Positions 43,294 through 55,198 are shown, numbered from the stretch's first letter. The stretch is 64,000 nt of DNA from JAHCIE01 sp034431435 (GCA_034431435.1 DAOUDG010000109.1:123496-187495); one strand, 5' to 3'. The notes: a model not told the origin generated them from the sequence alone. A program made the numbers and translations.

Positions 43294-44772
43294 CTAGAAC
43301 TTGCGGCTCCACTCGCTGGGCCAGCGCTCGACGACCACCTTCGTTTGGGTGTAGAACTCCACACCGTGGCGGCCCTGGGCATGGAGGTCACCGAAGAAGC
43401 TCTCCTTCCAGCCGCTGAAAGGGAAGAAGGCCATCGGGGCTGCTACCCCAATGTTGATACCCACGTTACCGGCCTCCACCTCGTATCGGAACTTGCGCGC
43501 GGCCATGCCGCTGCTGGTGAACAGACACGCCATGTTTCCATATCGCCCGCTGTTGATCAGGGCGATAGCGTCCTCCACCGTCTCGACGTGCATCAGGCTC
43601 AACACGGGGCCGAAGACTTCCGTCTGCGCCAGCTCACTCCCTGGTTCAACATTCTGGAGGATGGTCGGGAACAGGAAGTAGCCGTCATCGTAGCCGCTGA
43701 CCTGTTTGCCCCGACCGTCGACCAGGACCTCGGCCCCCTCCCGCTGTCCCGCGCCAATCAGACGCTCGATGCGCGCGCGACTCTCGGCGGTGATGACAGG
43801 CCCCATCTGGACACCGTCTTCCAGCCCATAGCCTACCTTGCGGCTCAGGGCCACGTCGGCCATTGCCTCCCCGAACCGCTGCTGCGCATCGCCGACGGTA
43901 ATCGCCACGGAGGCTGCCAGACAGCGTTGGCCCGCGCAGCCAAAGGCGCTGTCGGCCATGATGCGAGTGGTCATGTCAATGTCCGCATCGGGCAGCACCA
44001 CCACGGGGTTCTTCGCCCCACCCTGACACTGAGCGCGCTTCCCGTGCGCCGTGGCCTGGCTGTAGACGTAGCGAGCCACCGGCGTCGAGCCAACGAAGGA
44101 GATGGCCTTCACGCCTGGGTGCTGCAGCAAGGCGTCCACCGCGTCCTTGCCCCCATGCACGAGTTGCACAACGCCCCTGGGTAGTTGAGTCTGTTCCAGT
44201 AGCTCAAAGAGGCGGGTACTTGTCAGGGGCACACGCTCGCTCGGCTTGAGAATCATGCAATTGCCACACGCCAGAGCGTAGGGCAGAAACCACAGGGGAA
44301 TCATGCCGGGGAAGTTGAAGGGCGTGATGGCGGCGACCACCCCGACCGGTTGGCGAATCATCAGCTCATCAATGCCGGAGGCAATGTCTTCACTCATCGA
44401 GCCTTGCAGAAGGATCGGCGCCCCGCACGCGACCTCGACGTTCTCGATGCCGCGTCGCAGTTCGCCGATGGACTCGGCGTAGGTCTTGCCGCACTCATTG
44501 GTGACGAGCCGCGCCAGTTCTTCAATATGCTGCTCTAGCAGCGCCTTGAACTTGAAGAGGTACTGGACACGCTCAATGGCGGGGGTTCGCCGCCAGTCGG
44601 GGAACGCAGCGAGAGCATGCCCCACTGCCACGTCGACGTCGGCGGCCGTGGCCAGCGGTACCTCGGCCATAGCCTGCCCGGTCGCGGGGTTGGTGACAGG
44701 CAGATAGGCGGCCGCCTGGCTCCGCTGCCACTCGCCGTTGATGAAGTTGCGTAACTGTTCCTTCGCTGTCAT
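43294..44772 (-). CDS. mmsA: methylmalonate/malonate-semialdehyde dehydrogenase (CoA-acylating)
   Basis: The 492-aa aldehyde dehydrogenase has the MMSDH hallmarks: NFINGEWQRS start, ITPFNFPGMIPLWFLPYALA, LKPSERVPLTS, FVGSTPVARYVYSQA, GGAKNPVVVLPDAD, and the catalytic Cys in GCAGQRCLAAS. It is the IolA enzyme of the pathway, converting malonate semialdehyde to acetyl-CoA and CO2. ATG 44772 follows GGGAGAGGTGG; the longer frame to 44880 has no such site. It is separated from iolD by 245 bp, unlike the tight spacing elsewhere in the operon. Confidence 0.93.
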   Translation of the reverse strand: MTAKEQLRNFINGEWQRSQAAAYLPVTNPATGQAMAEVPLATAADVDVAVGHALAAFPDWRRTPAIERVQYLFKFKALLEQHIEELARLVTNECGKTYAESIGELRRGIENVEVACGAPILLQGSMSEDIASGIDELMIRQPVGVVAAITPFNFPGMIPLWFLPYALACGNCMILKPSERVPLTSTRLFELLEQTQLPRGVVQLVHGGKDAVDALLQHPGVKAISFVGSTPVARYVYSQATAHGKRAQCQGGAKNPVVVLPDADIDMTTRIMADSAFGCAGQRCLAASVAITVGDAQQRFGEAMADVALSRKVGYGLEDGVQMGPVITAESRARIERLIGAGQREGAEVLVDGRGKQVSGYDDGYFLFPTILQNVEPGSELAQTEVFGPVLSLMHVETVEDAIALINSGRYGNMACLFTSSGMAARKFRYEVEAGNVGINIGVAAPMAFFPFSGWKESFFGDLHAQGRHGVEFYTQTKVVVERWPSEWSRKF

Positions 44773-44838
44773 TCCCCACCTCTCCCTTCGGGTCGTATAA
44801 GCCGGGGCAACGCCCTGTGGTCCGGCGTTGTGGCGTAT

Positions 44839-44890
44839 GCCGATAGTATGCCGCTGACTTGAGATGGCGTCTCTGTACAAAGCCGATAGT
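44839..44890. repeat. GCCGATAGT direct repeats upstream of mmsA
   Basis: GCCGATAGT occurs at 44839-44847 and 44882-44890, start-to-start spacing 43 bp (about four helical turns), within the iolD-mmsA gap. It could be a pair of regulator half-sites or chance; no third copy was seen by eye upstream of the operon promoter. Confidence 0.35.
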
Positions 44891-45017
44891 GTACAGCGCG
44901 GTCACGTCCAGCGGCTGGTAGCGGACAAGGGAGACCCTGCCCCTACAAATAGTCGCGCTCCCTGGCGCGCATCGTCTCCAGGCGATGCCAAGACGACGGT
45001 CGCCGGGGATGTACAGC

Positions 45018-47924
<2,907 letters not shown>

Positions 47925-47938
47925 GGCGTCCTGGCTTC

Positions 47939-48853
47939 TCATGCGACGACGGCGCGCGCCCGTGACACGTCGTACACGGGGACACGCAGGTCGCGGCTGT
48001 GGTAGCTGCTCTTGACCCAGGCGTAGACCGGGTCGTCACTGTTGGCGAGACTCTGCGCGCTGCCCGCCAGCACATTGAGGTAGTAGGCCGTGTAGCCCGG
48101 CGCAGTCGTCACCGGGTGGTAGCCTTCCGGGATGAGCACCACGTCGTCCTGACGGGCCAGCACAACCGCGTCGATGGGCTGCCCGGCCGCGTGCAGGGGC
48201 GACTGGGGGGCGGTATAGACGCGCTGGAAGGCGTAACCCTCCGCGCGGTCGAACTTATAGTAGTAGACCTCTTCCAGGTCGGCCTCGGCCACATTGCCCT
48301 GGGCGTCGGTCGTGTGGATGTCGTGCTTGTGGGGCGGGTAGCTGGACCAACTACCGCCCGGTGTATAGACTTCGACCACGACGAGGCGTTGGCAGGGGAA
48401 GCCCGTCGGCAGCATGTTGTTGATGTGGCGCGTGGCGTTGTCGCCGCCGCGAATCTCAACGGTCACGTCCGACGGCGTCACGAGGCGCGGCGGGTAGTCC
48501 TGCTCGGCGCGCACGCTGGCCACGGCGAACTCACAATCGGTCTCGGCGGTGACGGTCAGCGTCGTCTCGCGGGGCAGGTACAGGGCGTGGGGCAGCCCGG
48601 CGAAGACGTTCGCACGCTCGCCGACGCCTGCCCAGCGGCCGCGGTCGCTGTCCACCGTCACCCGCCCACTGAGCATGACAATGGCTAACTCGTGGTCGCG
48701 GCTGGCGTGGGGCCACGTCTCACCCTGGCGCAGTCGACGCACCTGGAAGTAGATAAACTCCCAGCCGGCCAGTGTCGGTGTGACTTCGACCACCACCTGG
48801 GGATCGAGCGAGCCGCCGGGGTGAATGACCAGATTATTGGGGGTATAGTGCAT
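47939..48853 (-). CDS. iolB: 5-deoxy-glucuronate isomerase
   Basis: The 304-aa double-cupin protein matches IolB: TLAGWEFIYFQVRRLRQGETW, HELAIVMLSGRVTV, NMLPTGFPCQRLVVVEVYTPGG, SSYPPHKHDIH with metal-binding His residues, LEEVYYYKFDRAEGYAFQRVY and LIPEGYHPVTTAPGYTAYYLN. It converts 5-deoxy-glucuronate into 5-dehydro-2-deoxygluconate, the IolC substrate. ATG 48853 has GAGGACA upstream. It lies between the front iolG-like gene and iolC. Confidence 0.95.
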   Translation of the reverse strand: MHYTPNNLVIHPGGSLDPQVVVEVTPTLAGWEFIYFQVRRLRQGETWPHASRDHELAIVMLSGRVTVDSDRGRWAGVGERANVFAGLPHALYLPRETTLTVTAETDCEFAVASVRAEQDYPPRLVTPSDVTVEIRGGDNATRHINNMLPTGFPCQRLVVVEVYTPGGSWSSYPPHKHDIHTTDAQGNVAEADLEEVYYYKFDRAEGYAFQRVYTAPQSPLHAAGQPIDAVVLARQDDVVLIPEGYHPVTTAPGYTAYYLNVLAGSAQSLANSDDPVYAWVKSSYHSRDLRVPVYDVSRARAVVA

Positions 48854-48869
48854 CGTTTGTCCTCGGCTG

Positions 48870-48884
48870 AGACCTGACAGGTCT
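48870..48884. other. small CCTGACAGG hairpin between iolG-like gene and iolB
   Basis: AGACC (48870-48874) pairs with GGTCT (48880-48884) around TGACA. The core resembles the larger terminator hairpins at 56758-56794 and 59651-59685. It may affect expression of iolB relative to the upstream gene. Confidence 0.4.
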
Positions 48885-48889
48885 GGTGA

Positions 48890-49915
48890 TTAGCGCAACT
48901 CGGCCAGGGCAACGGGGCGGCCCTCGCGGGCGGACAGGGTGGCGGCGACACCAATCTCCAGCGCGGCCAGGGCGTCCGCGCCGCCGGGCGACACGGGCTT
49001 ATCCTCGCGCACGCCGTCGACGAAGGCCTGAATCTGGGCCTGGTAGGCGGGGCCGAAGCGCTCCATCAGGTAGGGCAGGACGTCGTGCTGCGCGCCGTCG
49101 CGGGTGAGCAACAGGACGGGCAGGTGCTGGTAGCCGCCGATGTTGATACCGCCCGCGGAGCCGAGAATCTCGGTTCGGATGTCGTAGCCGTAGAAGGCGT
49201 GGCGGCTGACCTCGACGTTGCCCAGCCCGCCGTTGGCGAAGCGCAGGTTGACCAGGGCGTTGTCGATGTCGCCCACGGCGGCCAGGGTATCACACACGGC
49301 CAGCGTCCCCTCCGCCGAGACACGCTCGACCTCGCTGCCCATCAGCCAGCGCGATACGTCGAAGTCGTGGATGCCCATGTCGATGATGAGACCGCCGCTC
49401 CTGGCGGGGTCGGCAAACTCGACGCGGGGGCAGAAGGGGTCGCGGCCGACGGACTTGATCGTCACCGGGCGACCGATGCGCCCCTCATCGATGAATGCCC
49501 TGGCCTTGAGGTAGGCGGCGTCGTAGCGGCGGTTGAAGCCGACTTGCAACGGTACGCCCGCCCGCTCGACGGCGGCGATGGTGGCGCGCGTCTCGGGGAT
49601 GGTGAGGGCGAGGGGCTTCTCGGAGAAGATGGCCTTGCCCGCCTGGGCAGCGGCGATGACCAGGTCGGCGTGGGTGCTGGTGGGCGTGGCGATGAGGACA
49701 GCGTGGAGGTCCGGACGGGTGAAGAGGTCGCGGGCATCCGCGGCGGTAATGGGCACGTGGTACTGGTCGCGGATGGCAGCGACGGCGGCCGGGTCGGGGT
49801 CGGCGACGGCGTACAGGTTTGCGCCGACCACCGTCGTGGCGACGGTCTGGGCATAGAGCTTGCCCATGCGACCCAGGCCGACGACGGCCAGGTTGAGGGC
49901 TGACAACGGTGTCAT
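48890..49915 (-). CDS. iolG: Gfo/Idh/MocA inositol dehydrogenase paralogue, first gene of inositol operon
   Basis: The 341-aa NAD-dependent dehydrogenase has LNLAVVGLGRMGKLYAQTV, ATPTSTHADLVIAAAQAGKA, FSEKPLALTIPETRATI, LQVGFNRRYDAAYLKARAFI and GGLIIDMGIHDFDVSRWLMG. It is clearly paralogous to the gene at 41226-42266 (same key blocks, moderate divergence). As first gene of the operon it may be the main inositol 2-dehydrogenase, with the distal copy acting on another inositol isomer; the reverse is equally possible. ATG 49915 is about 45 nt downstream of a strong promoter. Confidence 0.88.
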   Translation of the reverse strand: MTPLSALNLAVVGLGRMGKLYAQTVATTVVGANLYAVADPDPAAVAAIRDQYHVPITAADARDLFTRPDLHAVLIATPTSTHADLVIAAAQAGKAIFSEKPLALTIPETRATIAAVERAGVPLQVGFNRRYDAAYLKARAFIDEGRIGRPVTIKSVGRDPFCPRVEFADPARSGGLIIDMGIHDFDVSRWLMGSEVERVSAEGTLAVCDTLAAVGDIDNALVNLRFANGGLGNVEVSRHAFYGYDIRTEILGSAGGINIGGYQHLPVLLLTRDGAQHDVLPYLMERFGPAYQAQIQAFVDGVREDKPVSPGGADALAALEIGVAATLSAREGRPVALAELR

Positions 49916-49965
49916 AGGCGGACGTTCTCCGTGGGCGGGCAGCGTCCTCGCCGCCGCGCCCCCCG

Positions 49966-49994
49966 ATTGTACGCCCGTTGGCGCGTGGTGTAAA
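49966..49994 (-). promoter_or_regulatory. promoter of the inositol catabolic operon with internal dyad
   Basis: On the minus strand, TTTACA (49994-49989) and TACAAT (49971-49966) are separated by exactly 17 bases. The spacer contains the dyad CGCC-CGTT-GGCG (49972-49983), well placed to act as a repressor operator, although no inositol regulator gene is present in the window. Confidence 0.75.
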
Positions 49995-50061
49995 GAAGAC
50001 GAAGGACGAGCAGCATCACCTGGCCCGGCGGCGTTCGTCGGCGCCGACCGCTGGCGGCGGG

Positions 50062-50091
50062 TTGACAGATGCCGGCGCGCAGTGGTAATGT
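50062..50091 (+). promoter_or_regulatory. divergent promoter of the SolA-like oxidase
   Basis: A perfect TTGACA (50062-50067) and TAATGT (50086-50091) are separated by 18 bases, about 50 bp before ATG 50145 and back-to-back with the inositol operon promoter. Confidence 0.6.
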
Positions 50092-50144
50092 CAGGTCAGC
50101 TGCGATGGTAGTCGGTGGCCGTTGGCTTGCGCGTGGAGGGTGGT

Positions 50145-51308
50145 ATGTCTCAAATCTACGATGTGATTGTCCTCGGCCTGGGCGGGATGGGCAGCGCGGC
50201 CGCCTACCAGCTGGCGCGGCGCGGTCGCCGCGTCCTGGGTCTGGAGCGGCACACGCCCGCCCACGACAAGGGGTCGAGCCATGGCCTGTCGCGCATCATC
50301 CGCCAGGCCTATTTCGAGGACCCGGCCTACGTACCGCTGCTGCTGCGCGCCTACGAGCTGTGGTGGCAGCTGGAAGCCGAGGCGGGCGTACCGGTGCTGA
50401 CCATCACTGGCGGCCTGATGATCGGCCAGCCGGATAGCCACGTCGTCGCGGGCAGCATTCGCAGCGCGCAGGAGTGGGGCCTGGCCCACGCCGTGCTGGA
50501 CGCCGCCGAGCTACAACGCCGCTTCCCGCCCCTACGCCCCGCGCCGGGCGAGATCGCCCTGTATGAGGCGCTGGCGGGCTTCCTGCGCCCCGAGATCAGC
50601 GTGGCCGTCCACCTGGACCGCGCCGCGCGCCTGGGGGCCAACCTGCACTTCGAGGAGCCCGCCACGGCGTGGGAGGCCATGCCCGGCGGCGACGGTGTGC
50701 GCGTGACCACCGAGCGCGGGACATACGAGGCCGAGCGGCTGGTCATCTCGCCGGGGCCGTGGGCGCCGTCGCTCCTGGCGCGGCTGGGTCTGCCGCTGGC
50801 GGTCGAGCGCCAGGCACTCTACTGGTTCGACCCGGTAGGCGGCATCGAGCCGTTCGAGGTGGGCCGCTTCCCCATCTACATCTGGGAGGTCAGCCCCGAG
50901 GTGTCGTTCTATGGTTTCCCGGCCCACGACGGCCCCCTCGGCGGGGCGAAGGTGGCCTACCATCGCGCGCCGGGTGAGCGCGTCTTCTGCGCGCCAGACA
51001 CCATCGACCGCGTCGCCCACGAGCACGAGGTCGAGCGCATGCGAGAGGCCATCGCCCGGCGTATCCCTGCCCTCGACGGGCCACTGCTCTTTGCCCGAAC
51101 CTGCATGTACACCAACACGCCCGACGAGCACTTCGTCATCACCACGCTCCCCGACGCGCCCCAGGTTGCTGTCGCGGCGGGTTTCAGCGGCCACGGCTAC
51201 AAGTTCTGCAGCGTCGTCGGTGAGATTCTGGCCGACCTGGCGACGGAGGGCGCGACGCGCCACCCCATCGGGTTGTTCCAGCCGCAGCGTTTCAGCCCAC
51301 GAGACTAG
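50145..51308 (+). CDS. solA: monomeric sarcosine / N-methyltryptophan oxidase family protein
   Basis: This 387-aa FAD-dependent amine oxidase has YDVIVLGLGGMGSAAAYQLA, LERHTPAHDKGSSHGLSRII, and RTCMYTNTPDEHFVI. The last segment includes the Cys that covalently binds FAD in MSOX/SolA enzymes. It would oxidise a secondary N-methyl amine with O2, giving H2O2 and formaldehyde. ATG 50145 is preceded by GGAGGGTGGT; a GTG at 50115 is less likely. It is divergent from the inositol operon. The exact substrate (sarcosine, N-methyltryptophan, pipecolate) is open. Confidence 0.9.
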   Translation: MSQIYDVIVLGLGGMGSAAAYQLARRGRRVLGLERHTPAHDKGSSHGLSRIIRQAYFEDPAYVPLLLRAYELWWQLEAEAGVPVLTITGGLMIGQPDSHVVAGSIRSAQEWGLAHAVLDAAELQRRFPPLRPAPGEIALYEALAGFLRPEISVAVHLDRAARLGANLHFEEPATAWEAMPGGDGVRVTTERGTYEAERLVISPGPWAPSLLARLGLPLAVERQALYWFDPVGGIEPFEVGRFPIYIWEVSPEVSFYGFPAHDGPLGGAKVAYHRAPGERVFCAPDTIDRVAHEHEVERMREAIARRIPALDGPLLFARTCMYTNTPDEHFVITTLPDAPQVAVAAGFSGHGYKFCSVVGEILADLATEGATRHPIGLFQPQRFSPRD

Positions 51309-51398
51309 CGATTGGAGAGTCACCAGGCCCTGCATCCTCAGCAAGCGGACGCAGGTACCTCCTGCGCCCCCGGCCAGCCATTCCTGTAGCTACCACCC

Positions 51399-51426
51399 TT
51401 GCCTTGTTGGGCCAGTTTCGTATAAT
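51399..51426 (+). promoter_or_regulatory. promoter of the acyl-CoA synthetase gene
   Basis: TTGCCT (51399-51404) and a perfect TATAAT (51421-51426) are separated by 16 bases, about 55 bp before ATG 51483. Confidence 0.65.
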
Positions 51427-51482
51427 GAGTCATCCCGGTTTTTGTTCTCTGGGGGGCGGCGCGGCCCGCGAAGGAGGTGGCT

Positions 51483-53189
51483 ATGGCGTCTCGACAGTGG
51501 AGCTATACAAGCGGTGCGAGCGAGAAGCCGCTCCTGGGCATGACCATCGGCGATATGTTCGACCAGACGGTGGCGGCGTACCCGGACAACGAGGCCCTGG
51601 TCTCGCGCCACCAGGAACTGCGCTACACCTACCGCGAACTTCAGGCCCAGGTGGACCAACTGGCGCGCGGCCTGCTGTCCCTGGGCCTCACGAAGGGCGA
51701 GCGCATCGGTATCTGGGCCCCCAACTGCGCCGAGTGGTGCATCACCCAGTTTGCCACCGCCAAGCTGGGAGCCATCCTCGTCAACATCAATCCAAGTTAC
51801 CGCCTGCACGAGCTGGAGTATGCCCTGCGTCAGTCGGGGTGCAGCTTCCTGGTCACCGCGCCGTCCTTCCGTGGCGCGAACTACCTGGAAATGATCGCTA
51901 CGCTGGCGCCGGAACTGGAGCGCGCCCAGCCGGGGCAGCTCCACTCGCAGCGCCTGCCCGACTTGCGCGCTGTCATCCGGTTGGGGACGGGGCCGACGGC
52001 GGGCGTGTATGCCTGGGGCGATGTGATGGCTGCTGCCCAGTGGGTGACGGCTACTAAGCTGGCTGAGCGGCAACGGCAGCAGGAGTTCGACGACCCCATC
52101 AACATCCAGTACACATCTGGCACGACCGGCTATCCTAAGGGCGCGACCCTCAGCCATCACAACATCCTCAACAACGGCTACTTTGTCGCCGAGACCATGA
52201 ACTTCACCGACCAGGACCGCCTGGTCATCCCCGTGCCTCTGTACCACTGCTTCGGCATGGTGATGGGCAACTTGGGCTGCATCAGCCACGGCGCGACGAT
52301 GATCTACCCCAGCGAGGCTTTCGAGCCGGTGGCGGTGCTGGAAGCGGTACAGGCCGAGCGGGCCACGGCGGTCTATGGCGTGCCTACCATGTTCATTGCT
52401 GAGCTAGACAACCCCCGCTTCGGCAAGTACGACCTATCGAGCCTGCGCACCGGCATCATGGCGGGCGCGCCGTGCCCCACCGAGGTGATGAAGAAGGTCC
52501 AATCCCTGATGAACATGCGTGAGGTGGAGATCGCCTACGGCATGACCGAGACCAGCCCCGTCAGCTTCCAGACTCGCGTTGGCGCGCCGCTGGAAAAGCA
52601 GGTGGGCACGGTCGGCCAGGTTCATCCCCACGTTGAAGTCAAGATCATCGATCCGGCCACGGGCCAGATCGTGCCCCTCGGCGCGCCGGGCGAGTTGTGC
52701 ACCCGCGGTTATAGCGTCATGCTCGGCTACTGGGGCAACGAGGAGGGGACACGTCAGGCCATCGACCAGGCGCGCTGGATGCACACCGGCGACCTGGCGG
52801 TGATGGACGAGGAGGGCTATGTCAATATCGTCGGCCGCATCAAGGACATGATCATTCGCGGTGGCGAGAACATCTACCCACGCGAGATCGAGGAGTTCCT
52901 ATATACCCATCCCAAGATCGCCGACGTGCAGGTTATTGGCATCCCCGATGCCAAGTACGGCGAGGAAATCATGGCCTGGGTGAAGCTGCGCGACGGCGAG
53001 GTGGCATCGGACCAGGAGATTCGGGATTACTGCCGAGGCCAGATCGCCCACTTCAAGATTCCGCGCTACGTGAAGTTTGTCGATGCTTACCCGATGACCG
53101 TCACCGGCAAGATTCAGAAATTCCTGATGCGCCAGCAGAGCGTCGAGGAACTGGGTCTTAGCCAGGCGGCCGGTATTAGGACGGCGTAA
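51483..53189 (+). CDS. fatty-acyl-CoA synthetase (AMP-dependent ligase)
   Basis: This 568-aa ANL-superfamily ligase has the AMP-binding P-loop YTSGTTGYPKGATLSHHN, YGMTETSPVSFQTR, the adenylate-binding MHTGDLAVMDEEGY with its Asp, and GRIKDMIIRGGENIYPREIEEFL, ending with the catalytic Lys in YPMTVTGKIQKF. It activates medium- or long-chain fatty acids to acyl-CoA and could feed the acyl-CoA dehydrogenase at 4501. ATG 51483 follows AAGGAGGTGG at ideal spacing; a GTG inside that site (51477) is rejected. The next gene starts 4 bp after its stop. Confidence 0.94.
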   Translation: MASRQWSYTSGASEKPLLGMTIGDMFDQTVAAYPDNEALVSRHQELRYTYRELQAQVDQLARGLLSLGLTKGERIGIWAPNCAEWCITQFATAKLGAILVNINPSYRLHELEYALRQSGCSFLVTAPSFRGANYLEMIATLAPELERAQPGQLHSQRLPDLRAVIRLGTGPTAGVYAWGDVMAAAQWVTATKLAERQRQQEFDDPINIQYTSGTTGYPKGATLSHHNILNNGYFVAETMNFTDQDRLVIPVPLYHCFGMVMGNLGCISHGATMIYPSEAFEPVAVLEAVQAERATAVYGVPTMFIAELDNPRFGKYDLSSLRTGIMAGAPCPTEVMKKVQSLMNMREVEIAYGMTETSPVSFQTRVGAPLEKQVGTVGQVHPHVEVKIIDPATGQIVPLGAPGELCTRGYSVMLGYWGNEEGTRQAIDQARWMHTGDLAVMDEEGYVNIVGRIKDMIIRGGENIYPREIEEFLYTHPKIADVQVIGIPDAKYGEEIMAWVKLRDGEVASDQEIRDYCRGQIAHFKIPRYVKFVDAYPMTVTGKIQKFLMRQQSVEELGLSQAAGIRTA

Positions 53190-53193
53190 AACT

Positions 53194-54642
53194 ATGCTGC
53201 CAGCCACGTCTGCCCTCGATGCGGCGGCCGTCGTCGCCGCCTTTGACAACTTTCGCCACCGCTACCCGGCCTTCGATGGTACGCTTGCGCTGGACGACCT
53301 GCGCGCCACGGAGTACCGTCGCCTCGACGACCAGGGCCAGGTTTATCTCGACTACACAGGCGGCGGCCTGTATGCCGAGTCCCAGGTGCGCCAGCATATG
53401 GACCTGCTGACGCGCCATGTCTTCGGCAATCCCCACTCCTCTAACCCCACCTCCCTGGCGTCGACGCAGCTGGACGAGCAGGCGCGCCGCTACGTCCTGG
53501 AGTATTTCAACGCCTCGCCCGATGAGTATGTGGCCATCTTCACCATGAACGCCAGCGGCGCGCTCAAGCTCGTCGGCGAGGCGTATCCCTTCGCGCCGGG
53601 CAGCCGCTACGCGCTCACCTTCGACAATCACAACTCGGTGAATGGCATCCGTGAGTTTGCCCGCGCGCGGGGCGCGGCGGTGACCTACATTCCGGTCGTA
53701 CCGCCCGACCTGCGCATCGACGAGGCGCGCCTGTTTGAGGAGTTGGAGCGCGGTGACCCCGGCTACAACAACTTGCTGGCCTACCCGGCCCAGTCCAACT
53801 TCTCCGGCGTGCAGCACCCGCTGGCGTGGATAGAGGCCGCCCAGGCGCGGGGCTGGGACGTGCTGCTGGATGCGGCCGCCTTCGCACCCACCAATCGCCT
53901 CGACCTGGCTCGCATCAAGCCTGACTATGTGCCGCTCTCGTTCTACAAGCTCTTCGGCCATCCAACGGGCATTGGCGCGCTCATCGCTCGCAAGGCCGCG
54001 CTGCGCAAGTTGCACCGCCCGTGGTTCGCCGGCGGGACCATCACGATTGCGTCGGTCCAGGGCGATGGCTACTATCTGGCCGACGACGAGGCGGGCTTCG
54101 AGGATGGGACTATCAACTACCTCAATATTCCCGCCGTCGAGATTGGCCTGCGTCACCTGTCCGCTGTTGGCATCGATACTATCCACGAGCGGGTCATGTG
54201 CCTGACGGGGTGGCTGCTGGAGGAACTGGTCGCCCTGCGCCACACGAACGGCGCGCCGCTGGTCCGCGTCTACGGGCCACTGACCACGGAGGGGCGCGGC
54301 GGAACCGTCACCATCAACTTCTACGACGACCAGGGCGTCCTCTACGACTTTCGCTGGATTGAGCAGCAGGCGAATGCGGAGAACATCTCGCTGCGCACCG
54401 GCTGCTTCTGCAATCCGGGCGCGGGCGAGGTCATCAACGCGCTGTCGGCGGTCGACCTGGCCCCCTACTTCCACAATTCCGACCGCATGACCTTCGAGCA
54501 GTTCATCGAGGCGATGGATGGACGGGCGACGGGAGCGGTGCGGGTGTCGCTGGGTCTGGCGACGAACTTCACAGATGTCTATCGCTTCGTGCGCTTCTGC
54601 GAGGGCCTGCTGAATCAGCCCGCGCACCCGCTCCACACCTGA
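53194..54642 (+). CDS. class V aminotransferase, molybdenum-cofactor-sulfurase-like
   Basis: The 482-aa PLP enzyme resembles the N-terminal NifS-like domain of eukaryotic MOCO sulfurases: VYLDYTGGGLYAESQVRQH, FGNPHSSNPTSLAST, FTMNASGALKLVGEAYPF, YNNLLAYPAQSNFSG, the PLP-Lys in SFYKLFGHPTGIGAL, and RTGCFCNPGA with candidate persulfide Cys residues. It may be a cysteine desulfurase or a related PLP lyase. No MOSC domain is attached. It is almost contiguous with the acyl-CoA synthetase gene (4-bp gap), which gives no functional hint. The strong hairpin after it marks the end of the transcript. Confidence 0.86.
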   Translation: MLPATSALDAAAVVAAFDNFRHRYPAFDGTLALDDLRATEYRRLDDQGQVYLDYTGGGLYAESQVRQHMDLLTRHVFGNPHSSNPTSLASTQLDEQARRYVLEYFNASPDEYVAIFTMNASGALKLVGEAYPFAPGSRYALTFDNHNSVNGIREFARARGAAVTYIPVVPPDLRIDEARLFEELERGDPGYNNLLAYPAQSNFSGVQHPLAWIEAAQARGWDVLLDAAAFAPTNRLDLARIKPDYVPLSFYKLFGHPTGIGALIARKAALRKLHRPWFAGGTITIASVQGDGYYLADDEAGFEDGTINYLNIPAVEIGLRHLSAVGIDTIHERVMCLTGWLLEELVALRHTNGAPLVRVYGPLTTEGRGGTVTINFYDDQGVLYDFRWIEQQANAENISLRTGCFCNPGAGEVINALSAVDLAPYFHNSDRMTFEQFIEAMDGRATGAVRVSLGLATNFTDVYRFVRFCEGLLNQPAHPLHT

Positions 54643-54647
54643 AATCG

Positions 54648-54682
54648 GCTGGCCCCCGACACGCAGGGCGTCGGGGGCCAGC
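54648..54682. terminator. bidirectional terminator hairpin
   Basis: GCTGGCCCCCGAC (54648-54660) pairs perfectly with GTCGGGGGCCAGC (54670-54682) around a 9-base loop. It lies between the convergent aminotransferase (+) and CoA-binding (-) genes. Confidence 0.75.
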
Positions 54683-54712
54683 GCCTGGACACTGTTCCGT
54701 CCGCCACTGGTG

Positions 54713-55198
54713 TCACCGCAAGAAGCCCACCGTCCGCCACATGCGCCGCATGATGATGTGGCCGAAATCCGGTGCGAGGAACTGGTTAGGGCAACTGCCG
54801 GGAATGACCGTGATGCCGTTCTCACGGCAGACGCGCACCGCGTCCTGGGAGACGCTGGTGATGTTCTTCGCAAGACCCGGTCGCGTACCCATCATGCAAT
54901 GCATCCAGACATACTTGATGCCCAGATCGACGCATTCCTGGACAATTCCATCCGTGACTTTGGGATTGGCGAGAATGAATACCGCGTCTGGCTTTTCGGG
55001 AATCGACGCCAGGTCGGGATAGCAGGGGGAGCCGTCATACTCTGTCAGGCGCGGGTTGACGGCCGAGACGGCATACCCCGCAGCCTTGAACTTGGTGTAA
55101 GCCAGATTGCAGCCTGTCTCGCGTTTGTCCGACACGCCTACCACCGCGATGCGCTTCTGGGCCAGGAACTCTTGCACGAGCCTGTCTATCTCAGCCAT
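54713..55198 (-). CDS. CoA-binding domain protein
   Basis: The 161-aa protein is a single CoA_binding_2 Rossmann domain: KRIAVVGVSDKRETGCNLAY, GYAVSAVNPRLTEYDGSPCY, DAVFILANPKVTDGIVQECV and the C-terminal VIPGSCPNQFLAPDFGHIIM. Relatives include yeast YCL-type and bacterial YccU proteins, whose function is poorly defined. ATG 55198 has GGAGG at good spacing; the longer frame to 55315 overlaps the divergent gap and is rejected. Confidence 0.85.
   Translation of the reverse strand: MAEIDRLVQEFLAQKRIAVVGVSDKRETGCNLAYTKFKAAGYAVSAVNPRLTEYDGSPCYPDLASIPEKPDAVFILANPKVTDGIVQECVDLGIKYVWMHCMMGTRPGLAKNITSVSQDAVRVCRENGITVIPGSCPNQFLAPDFGHIIMRRMWRTVGFLR

Noticed and set aside
53176..54873. 565-aa open frame antisense to the class V aminotransferase
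   Set aside because: It overlaps a convincing gene and a terminator hairpin, and the translated sequence has no domain features.
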